In this document: piece by piece, positions 37,933 to 43,216 of the stretch
How the letters are laid out: every line of letters begins with the position of its first letter
Numbering within the stretch: the stretch's first letter is position 1
Source: a bacterium
GTDB lineage: Bacteria > Pseudomonadota > Alphaproteobacteria > Rhizobiales > Aestuariivirgaceae
DNA: 43,216 nucleotides
Assembly: GCA_022842165.1 (NCBI GenBank)
Contig: JALHQC010000036.1
Location: 1-43,216, forward strand
Direction of reading: 5' to 3'
Position numbers and translations under genes: made by a program
Notes under the pieces: model-generated
Database searches by the model: none
Seen by the model: the letters and a program-made list of their open reading frames with translations, nothing else
Told to the model about the DNA's origin: nothing

Positions 37933-38287
37933 TGATTTCCCCGGTGAGGGGAAACTTGACCGGTCGCGCAAATCGGAACATGCTTAGAGGTGGAGCTTCG
38001 AAACTCTCGCAGCGGACCCTTTCCACGGGTTGGCGCTGCATCGCGATAGGAAGGAGCTGGGCTTGCCGGCCTTTGAACCTTCCGAAACACTTGACGCGCC
38101 CCTTTGCCGTGGGCGTGACCGGCTCACTATGCCGGGAAGGCCACGGTTATACAATACCCCTCGCGGGGAAAGGCTGTGGCGCATGTTTCGCGACATGTTT
38201 CGAACTTCCCGGAGCCAGTGCTGCACACTGGTTTAAGGCTTCCTCTTGGAAGCCCCGGCCGTCGAAAGCCGGTATCGCGAGGCTGTT
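37773..38287. other. 515-bp stretch without a clear gene
   Basis: No convincing coding frame on the plus strand. A weak minus-strand frame overlaps the left end (37735-37932). It holds two direct copies of CATGTTTCG 12 bases apart (38182-38190 and 38194-38202) and a hairpin GGCTTCC TCTT GGAAGCC (38238-38255) before the next gene. The composition is less strongly G/C-biased at third positions than neighbours. This is where tail genes would begin in a complete phage. It may hold a promoter and operators for the right-end genes. Confidence 0.45.
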
Positions 38288-38506
38288 ATGACCACTAAAT
38301 CCGAAATCTTGAAAGCTATCAGGTCCAAGTGCCTTGATTGCTGCTGCTACAGTTCCAATGAGGTAAGTCTCTGCAAGGCTGCCAACTGCGCCCTGCATTC
38401 GTTCCGGGCAGGGAAGGACCCGGAACCCGCTCGATCCTTTAAAAGTCCGGCGCAGGCCGAAGCCTTTTTACGTGTAGCGGCATCCAAGGCGGAGTTGACG
38501 CCATGA
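38288..38506 (+). CDS. Small cysteine-rich phage protein
   Basis: A 72-residue protein with CLDCCCYSSNEVSLC and ANCALHSFRAGKDPEP. The six closely spaced Cys suggest a zinc-binding knuckle. Small proteins with C-x2-CC...C..C.L...R.G.DP are common in alphaproteobacterial prophages, function unknown. ATG 38288 is favoured over an upstream in-frame codon at 38246. The stop overlaps the next ATG by 4 bases. Confidence 0.7.
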   Translation: MTTKSEILKAIRSKCLDCCCYSSNEVSLCKAANCALHSFRAGKDPEPARSFKSPAQAEAFLRVAASKAELTP

Positions 38507-38769
38507 ACGCTATCCCCTTTTCTCTTCATCGCAGCACTGAACAGCTCAGCGATCACCCTGCCGATATTGTCGGCAACAACATCAGCGACGCCCTGGCGGT
38601 TATGAAGCTGATCTTCATCGCAGCCGATGGCCAGCCGATCGTCTCACAGCACCCGGATCATTTCAAGTGTCTCGGTGTCGTGCTCGAGATGTTGCAACGC
38701 GCCGATCGCGCGCACGATGAGATGCTGCAGGGCTATCAAATCAAGAAGATGGCTGGTGAGCAGCCGTGA
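38503..38769 (+). CDS. Hypothetical protein
   Basis: An 88-residue protein starting MNAIPFSLHRSTEQL, with a helical region NNISDALAVMKLIFIAADG and a C-terminal helix VVLEMLQRADRAHDEMLQGY. No family recognised. Both ends overlap the neighbouring genes by 4 bases, so it is part of a coupled right-end operon leading to the integrase. Confidence 0.6.
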   Translation: MNAIPFSLHRSTEQLSDHPADIVGNNISDALAVMKLIFIAADGQPIVSQHPDHFKCLGVVLEMLQRADRAHDEMLQGYQIKKMAGEQP

Positions 38770-39128
38770 CCATCAAGCTTCACACTCTCGAGGAGGTCGC
38801 CGAACGGTTCAGGGTGAGCCGCCGCACCATGCAGGAATTGGTGAAGGCTCATCCCTACTACCGCTCGATCGGCCGCCGTAAGCTGTTCTCCGAGGCGGAT
38901 ATTGCCGCCCTCTATGAGGCCCTGCCATGTCCCTCACACTCAAGCGCCGCCACGGCTCACCGTTCTGGTATCTCCGTGGCACCGTCAGAGGCATCACTGT
39001 GGACGAAAGCACAGGCCTTGTTGACCATGCCGCCGCCGAAGCGCTCCGGACGCGGCGTGAGTGGGAGATCACGCAAGGCAGCGTGTTCGGCCGTCGTGCT
39101 ACCGCTACCTTCCTCGAGGCAGCGGTGA
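38766..39128 (+). CDS. AlpA/excisionase-like HTH protein
   Basis: A 120-residue protein. Residues 5-55 (TLEEVAERFRVSRRTMQELV, then YYRSIGRRKLFSEADIAALYEAL) are a MerR/AlpA-type winged HTH, as in excisionases and satellite activators. The tail PCPSHSSAATAHRSGISVAPSE (part) is Ser/Ala-rich, and from residue 55 onward the gene shares DNA with the integrase in another frame (202 bases). GTG 38766 overlaps the previous stop. It probably controls excision or activates the element. Confidence 0.75.
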   Translation: MTIKLHTLEEVAERFRVSRRTMQELVKAHPYYRSIGRRKLFSEADIAALYEALPCPSHSSAATAHRSGISVAPSEASLWTKAQALLTMPPPKRSGRGVSGRSRKAACSAVVLPLPSSRQR

Positions 39129-39955
39129 GCTATATGGAAGCTGGCGGCGAGGCGCGTTTCCTGAAACCGATCATCACGGCGATCGGCGGGAAACGTCTCG
39201 CCGACGTCGATCAAACCGAGATCGAAAAGTTGGCGCGCCGCCTTTATCCTGGGCGGGCACCCGCGACTCTCAACCGCCAGGTCTATGCGCCGATCTCGGC
39301 CGTTCTGAAACACGCGCATGTGCGCAAGCTCTGCGACTATCAGAAGATCGAGCGTCTGGCGGAGCCCAAGGGCCGCGTGCGGTGGATCACCGAGGCGCAG
39401 GCTGATCGGCTCATTGATGGCGCTGCAGATCACTTGCGGCCGCTGGTGATCTTCCTGCTCTACACGGGCGCCAGGCTATCCGAGGCGCTCTATCTCGACT
39501 GGCAGTATCTCGACCTGGCGCGCGCTCATGTGACCTTCACCAACACCAAGAACGGTGATGAGCGGGGCGTTCCCCTTCACCAGCGGGTTATTGCCGCCCT
39601 AGCAAACCTGAAACACCGCTCAGGCGCTGTTTTCCGAAGGCCAGACGGCAAACCCTACGAAGAGAAGGACAACGGCGGCGGCCAGATCAAGACGGCCTTC
39701 AAGGGTGCTTGCAAGCGGGCTGGCATCGAAGATTTTTCACCGCATGATTGCCGCCACACCTGGGCAACATGGCATTACGCTGCCAACCGCGATTTGCTGG
39801 CCTTGAAGTCGCTGGGCGGATGGAAATCGGAGCGCATGGTGTTCCGCTATGCGCATGTCAATACGTCCGAACATGCTCACACCATCGATCGCCTTCCATG
39901 GGGGAATTCCGGGGAGGCGTCTAAACCCGCTCAAAAAAAGAAAACAAAAACATGA
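38927..39955 (+). CDS. int: Tyrosine recombinase (integrase)
   Basis: A 342-residue site-specific recombinase. Catalytic residues are visible: Arg183 (LLYTGARLSEAL), His273-x2-Arg276 (SPHDCRHTW), Trp299 (LGGWKS) and Tyr308 (MVFRYAHVN). The N-terminal arm-binding part MSLTLKRRHGSPFWYLRGTVRG fits integrases of alphaproteobacterial elements. It lies 25 bases from attR and reads toward it. The C-terminus ends in a Lys-rich tail. This enzyme would have catalysed insertion into tRNA-Thr. The start overlaps the upstream HTH gene by 202 bases. Confidence 0.94.
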   Translation: MSLTLKRRHGSPFWYLRGTVRGITVDESTGLVDHAAAEALRTRREWEITQGSVFGRRATATFLEAAVSYMEAGGEARFLKPIITAIGGKRLADVDQTEIEKLARRLYPGRAPATLNRQVYAPISAVLKHAHVRKLCDYQKIERLAEPKGRVRWITEAQADRLIDGAADHLRPLVIFLLYTGARLSEALYLDWQYLDLARAHVTFTNTKNGDERGVPLHQRVIAALANLKHRSGAVFRRPDGKPYEEKDNGGGQIKTAFKGACKRAGIEDFSPHDCRHTWATWHYAANRDLLALKSLGGWKSERMVFRYAHVNTSEHAHTIDRLPWGNSGEASKPAQKKKTKT

Positions 39956-39979
39956 GCATAGCAATTCTCAATCACAACA

Positions 39980-40025
39980 TTGGTAAGGGAGAGGTCGTGG
40001 GTTCGATTCCCCCTGGCAGCACCAT
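39980..40025 (+). repeat. attR: 46-bp direct repeat
   Basis: Identical to 28761-28806, an orphan copy of the tRNA-Thr 3' part without the 5' half, which marks the right end of the element. The chromosomal copper-storage-like gene ends 13 bases beyond. Confidence 0.95.
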
Positions 40026-40037
40026 TTTTCCTCTTAT

Positions 40038-40448
40038 TCAGTGCCGGCTGATCGAAGCTGCGGCGGCCTCGCAGGCTTCCGCACAGCTGCGGCAGCTTTC
40101 CGCGCAGATGCGGCAATGCTCGTGCATTTCGGCATGGCTGGCGCATTCCTGCCCGCAGGATGCGCAGATGTTGCGGCAGGCTTGCAGCATGTCGAGGATC
40201 GACTGCTCGTTGCCGCCGGCGCGGCGGATCGCCAGCTTGCCGGTCGTCAGGCAGATGTCGGCGCAATCCATATTGAGCCTGATGCACTGCCGGAGGTCGG
40301 CCACCATCTCCTCGGCGAGGCAGGCATCCGCGCAGGATACGCAAGTTTGGGCGCAGGCAAAGCACTGGGCAATGCAGTCGATCAGCGTGTCATTGGTTTT
40401 GCCCTGTACGTCGGGGTGGGATGAAATCATCGCATGGATGTGTTGCAT
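40038..40448 (-). CDS. Cysteine-rich four-helix bundle copper-binding protein (Csp/DUF326-like)
   Basis: A 136-residue protein with 18 cysteines, many in C-x2-C or C-x3-C patterns along helices (for example CIAQCFACAQTCVSCADAC, and CRICAESCRSCAEAC near the end). This is the pattern of copper storage proteins whose four-helix core is lined by Cys that bind Cu(I). No signal peptide is seen, so it is the cytosolic type. It probably protects against copper or stores it. It ends 13 bases from attR, so it is the ancestral neighbour of tRNA-Thr. Confidence 0.87.
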   Translation of the reverse strand: MQHIHAMISSHPDVQGKTNDTLIDCIAQCFACAQTCVSCADACLAEEMVADLRQCIRLNMDCADICLTTGKLAIRRAGGNEQSILDMLQACRNICASCGQECASHAEMHEHCRICAESCRSCAEACEAAAASISRH

Positions 40449-40515
40449 GGCATTTCTCCTCTCGAGGCTGGTCCTGACGAAACCCCCTCGCAGAAGGCCC
40501 GGTTCCAGCCGCGGT

Positions 40516-41061
40516 TCAGAACCTCCGGCTCACGAAGGGCGAACCGGCCAGGCCGAAGCGCCAGGGCTGGTCTGCGGCCTTGCTGATGCCGATCCGCGTG
40601 CCAATGGCGATTGCCTGATCCCGGTCCGCAGCCTTCAGCATGAAGGGCGGCTCCGTCAGGTCGCCGCCGTCATGCCGCGCGTCGATGCCAAGCGCCTGGC
40701 AGAGCTTGCCGGGACCGGAACAGAGCTGCCGCAGGTCATCGAGGCCGCGCCGCTCCCGCATGACGTTGATGCCGCTCACCGGCTGCAGCGCGCGGATCAG
40801 CACGGCCGAGCCGGGGCGGCACACCGCATTGACGCACCAGTGCATGCCATAGATGCGGTAGACATAGGCCCGTCCCGCCGCCCCGAACATTGTCCGGTTG
40901 CGGGTGGTCGCTCCCCTGAAGCTGTGCGAGGCGGGATCATCCGGCAGATAGGCTTCCGTCTCGACGATGATGCCGCCGACGCCGTCGAGCGCCATCGTCA
41001 TGCCGATCATCGCCTGCGCCACCGTAACGGCGTTCCGCGCGAAGAACGAATGGTCTCTCAT
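40516..41061 (-). CDS. 3-methyladenine DNA glycosylase (AAG/MPG family)
   Basis: A 181-residue base-excision repair enzyme removing alkylated purines. The pattern [42 protein letters not shown] (catalytic Glu in ETEAY), [14 protein letters not shown] and VLIRALQP is diagnostic. [13 protein letters not shown] is the conserved loop. The start is uncertain: ATG 41061 fits the family N-terminus, while ATG 41079 or 41097 are in frame. Confidence 0.92.
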   Translation of the reverse strand: MRDHSFFARNAVTVAQAMIGMTMALDGVGGIIVETEAYLPDDPASHSFRGATTRNRTMFGAAGRAYVYRIYGMHWCVNAVCRPGSAVLIRALQPVSGINVMRERRGLDDLRQLCSGPGKLCQALGIDARHDGGDLTEPPFMLKAADRDQAIAIGTRIGISKAADQPWRFGLAGSPFVSRRF

Positions 41062-41132
41062 TCCTATATCCCGTATCATGGAACCAGCATCGCACACTGC
41101 CGTTCCATCAGCAGTTCCATATCAGCGGTGAC

Positions 41133-41444
41133 ATGATGAATCCTGCCAATCTCCAGATCGAGGGCCTGCTCATGGCGGTCGCCTCGCTGAACCAGCTTCT
41201 GGTCGGGAAGGGCATCGTCTCCGGCGATGAAATCGACGTGGCCTTGCGAAAGGCTGAAGCCCGCGTCACCGGCGATGACCGCTTCTTCGAGGAAATTCCT
41301 TTGGCCAGCCGCGACGCCATGTGTTTCCCCATCCGCCTGCTGCTGCTCGCCAACAAGGCGGAGCCGGGCGACGGCATGCCGGGCTTCTCAGCCTTGGCGA
41401 AACTTGTCGGCCAGACCAAGCAGCCCTTCAATGACCAGCGCTAG
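41133..41444 (+). CDS. Conserved hypothetical protein
   Basis: A 103-residue protein of unknown function. It has an N-terminal helix (NLQIEGLLMAVASLNQLLVGKGIVS) and a segment IDVALRKAEARVTGDDRFFEEIPLASRDAMCFPIRLLLLAN (in parts). No signal peptide. I believe similar proteins occur in related genomes. It is divergent from the glycosylase gene and convergent with the MgtC-family gene. Confidence 0.65.
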   Translation: MMNPANLQIEGLLMAVASLNQLLVGKGIVSGDEIDVALRKAEARVTGDDRFFEEIPLASRDAMCFPIRLLLLANKAEPGDGMPGFSALAKLVGQTKQPFNDQR

Positions 41445-41505
41445 AAAAAGCCATCCCGCACGGAACGCCGCGGCAATTAGCAAAAAAGACCAGGGCAGAC
41501 TCTGA

Positions 41506-41940
41506 CTAGGGCTCCTGCCGGTCTTCGCGCACCGGATCGGGGAAGCTGTCGGAGAGGAACATGATGGCGGCAGTGGCAAGGCCCACCGTCAGCCCCAGAA
41601 GCCAGTAGGAGGTGGCAATCGCCAGGCCCGCCGCACCGGTGATCCACACGGCCGCCGCCGCCTTGATGCCCTTGACGTCGAAACCGCTCTTGAAGATCAC
41701 GGCGCCGCCCAGAAAGCCGATGCCCGAAAGAAAGCCCTGCAGCGTGCGGCTGACGGAACTGGGGTCGGTCTCGGCAAGATGCAGGCCCAGCAGCATGTAG
41801 CTGCTGCTGCCGATGGCGATCAGCACCATGCCGGCAATGCCAATGGCCTTGTGATGCACGCGCCGCTCGAAGCCGATCAATGCGCCGATCAGGCCCGAAA
41901 TCATCAGCCTCACGGCAATCTCCGCAATTTCCTGCTGCAT
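41506..41940 (-). CDS. MgtC/SapB family membrane protein
   Basis: A 144-residue inner-membrane protein with four or five predicted helices. GALIGFERR near the N-terminus, then AGMVLIAIGSSSYMLLGL, GIGFLGGAVIFKSG and GIKAAAAVWITGAAGLAIATSYW (in parts), are the MgtC/SapB signature (G-x-x-I-G-x-E-R and GIGFLGAG-like). The family is linked with low-magnesium growth and virulence in some bacteria. ATG 41940 has AGGAG 9 bases upstream. The C-terminus is short and acidic. Confidence 0.9.
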   Translation of the reverse strand: MQQEIAEIAVRLMISGLIGALIGFERRVHHKAIGIAGMVLIAIGSSSYMLLGLHLAETDPSSVSRTLQGFLSGIGFLGGAVIFKSGFDVKGIKAAAAVWITGAAGLAIATSYWLLGLTVGLATAAIMFLSDSFPDPVREDRQEP

Positions 41941-42023
41941 GAGGGCTCCTGCAATGCAAAGGCCCTCCGCCTGCATGCGCGGGCGGAGGGCCGGACGGCA
42001 CACGTATTGTCAGTTGACGGAAA

Positions 42024-42992
42024 TCAGCTGGCCCGGCGCTTGCCGTCGCCGGAAATGCCGTGGCCCGTCCGGTCGTCTTCGACCTCGACTTCGGTATGGC
42101 GGACATTGTCGCGGATGGTTTCGGTCCGCTCCTCGACCGTCTTGCCGACCGCCAGTTCCTCGCGCACCCGCGCGGTCTTGCTGACCACGGCTTCCTCGCC
42201 GCGCTCCTCGACCTCGATTGTCCGTTCACGGAACAGGTCCTCGCCCTCGCCCTGGCTCAAGGCGCGGTCGGCAGGCCGGCGCTCGACATGGACCGACTCT
42301 TCCCGCAGGCTCACGTCCTCGCTCACCGGCGTGTCGACCACATAGCTCCTGACCTTGACGCGGCCACGGCTGACATCGCGCTTGCCAACGCGCATTTCTT
42401 CCTCGGCGATCGGGATCACGCCTTCGCGCTCGCTCGCCGAGCGGTCATCATAGTCGCCGCTCAAGGCGTCGGAGTCCATCCGGCTCGAACCTCTATCCGT
42501 GCCGCTGTAACCGGCCCAGCCCGTCCAGCCCTCGTTGCGCCAGGACGATTCACGCTCGTCGATGTTGACGGTCCCATCCGCCTCGAGAATGTCCTCGGCC
42601 ATGTCCGCGAACTGGTCGTCGACCGTCGCGGTCACCATCACGTCGCCGCGGTTCATGGCCTCGGCATAGGTGTAGCGGTCCTCGTCGGGGAAGAAGAAAT
42701 CGCCAAGCGATTCCCAGAAGCCCTTTTCGTCGCGCCGGGCATCGTAGGAAGTTGAACCCGTGGTCGATGATGAACTCATGCCTGGGGATGAGCCCATGCC
42801 CGATGACGAGCCCATGCTGTCGGACGAGCCCATGCCATGAGCCTGGCCCGTGCCCATGCTGGAAACAGTGCCGGACTCCGTGTCGGGCAGGATGCGGATC
42901 GAGTTGCGCGGAACGCCGATGCTGGCAAGCCGCTCGATGGCCCGCATGGCGTCGCTCCGGTCGTCGAAGAAGGCGGTGATGGTCCGTGTCAT
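42024..42992 (-). CDS. YsnF/AvaK (DUF2382) domain stress protein
   Basis: A 322-residue protein. Residues 1-40 (MTRTITAFFDDRSDAMRAIERL...) resemble a general-stress N-terminal domain. Residues 43-80 are an unusual low-complexity tract of Met, Gly and Ser (GMGSS, SMGSS repeats). The C-terminal domain (about 195-310, IPIAEEEMRVGKRDV..GRVKVRSYVVDTPVSE, in part) is YsnF/DUF2382, a repeated beta-strand and highly charged pattern. Function unknown. The next gene is another DUF2382 protein. Confidence 0.85.
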   Translation of the reverse strand: MTRTITAFFDDRSDAMRAIERLASIGVPRNSIRILPDTESGTVSSMGTGQAHGMGSSDSMGSSSGMGSSPGMSSSSTTGSTSYDARRDEKGFWESLGDFFFPDEDRYTYAEAMNRGDVMVTATVDDQFADMAEDILEADGTVNIDERESSWRNEGWTGWAGYSGTDRGSSRMDSDALSGDYDDRSASEREGVIPIAEEEMRVGKRDVSRGRVKVRSYVVDTPVSEDVSLREESVHVERRPADRALSQGEGEDLFRERTIEVEERGEEAVVSKTARVREELAVGKTVEERTETIRDNVRHTEVEVEDDRTGHGISGDGKRRAS

Positions 42993-42993
42993 G

Positions 42994-43216
42994 TCAGTTT
43001 TCCTCTGCTGTGGAAGTGAATGTGCCGTCCGCTTTCAGGTTTTCCACCACGGCGCGCTGCTTGCGCAGCGTGACGGGTATCTCCGCAGGCGTCGCCTCCT
43101 TGTGCCGGTGAATGTGCAGTTCCTCCTTGAGAACGAGGCGCTTCTCGATCACCGCGACTTCCTCGATGACGGGAATGATGACGATGCCGTCTTCGGTCCG
43201 CATTTCCGGTGGGCGG
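42994..43216 (-). CDS. YsnF/DUF2382 protein, 5' part beyond the window
   Basis: A partial gene. The frame is open to the window edge and reads RPPEMRTEDGIVIIPVIEE, VAVIEKRLVLKEELHIHRH and VTLRKQ, a single DUF2382 domain. The C-terminal end is present (stop at 42994-42996). An ATG at 43203 is probably internal, since RPPE precedes it in frame. It is adjacent to the larger DUF2382 gene, so they probably form one stress operon. Confidence 0.8.
   Translation of the reverse strand, partial: RPPEMRTEDGIVIIPVIEEVAVIEKRLVLKEELHIHRHKEATPAEIPVTLRKQRAVVENLKADGTFTSTAEEN

Overview
The window looks like a high-GC alphaproteobacterial chromosome, most likely order Hyphomicrobiales (Rhizobiales). The basis is gene order and protein families: FYDLN-acid protein, aroA, cmk, rpsA, sppA, ihfB, lapA, then trpF-trpB-trpA-accD-folC, and separately murA-DUF2948-UPF0262-LMW phosphatase. 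These are typical clusters of that order. AccD has lost its zinc-ribbon cysteines and the EPSP synthase is of the CP4-like class II type, both consistent with this placement. Species cannot be named from the sequence.

Layout. 0.1-14.7 kb: a tRNA-Ala(GGC) and core housekeeping genes for aromatic amino acid, pyrimidine, tryptophan, fatty acid and folate synthesis, plus ribosomal protein S1 and IHF-beta. Many neighbours overlap by a few bases (ATGA or GTGA), which suggests translational coupling. A PcfJ-domain-like gene with its own terminator sits between cmk and rpsA and looks like an insertion. 14.8-20 kb (minus strand): an M24 peptidase, a small HTH protein, and a corrinoid methyl-transfer module (virulence-factor family protein, methyl-THF:corrinoid methyltransferase, ferredoxin-ASKHA reductive activator). 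20-24 kb: two copies of a divergent GlsB/YidB gene pair bracketing a secreted protein and an arginine-deiminase-fold enzyme. 24-28.6 kb: a CoA-transferase and the murA cluster, which lacks the expected hisD. REP-like double palindromes occupy four intergenic gaps.

28.76-40.03 kb: an integrated element of about 11.2 kb in the 3' end of tRNA-Thr(GGT), bounded by perfect 46-bp direct repeats. It carries a D5/P4-type SF3 helicase, a striking palindromic Z-DNA-prone region that could be its origin, terminase small and large subunits, a MerR-like regulator with paired 16-bp operators, portal, a fused prohead protease-major capsid protein, a gpW-like connector, small phage proteins, an AlpA-like HTH protein and a tyrosine integrase. 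It encodes a nearly complete DNA-packaging head but no tail, lysis or baseplate gene. This is the expected content of a capsid-forming phage satellite (cf-PICI-like), and it is the most interesting object in the window.

40.0-43.2 kb: a cysteine-rich copper-storage-type four-helix bundle protein, a 3-methyladenine DNA glycosylase, an MgtC-family membrane protein and two YsnF/DUF2382 stress proteins, the last running off the window.

All calls come from reading the sequence. No database search was run, so family names rest on recognised motifs and gene order.
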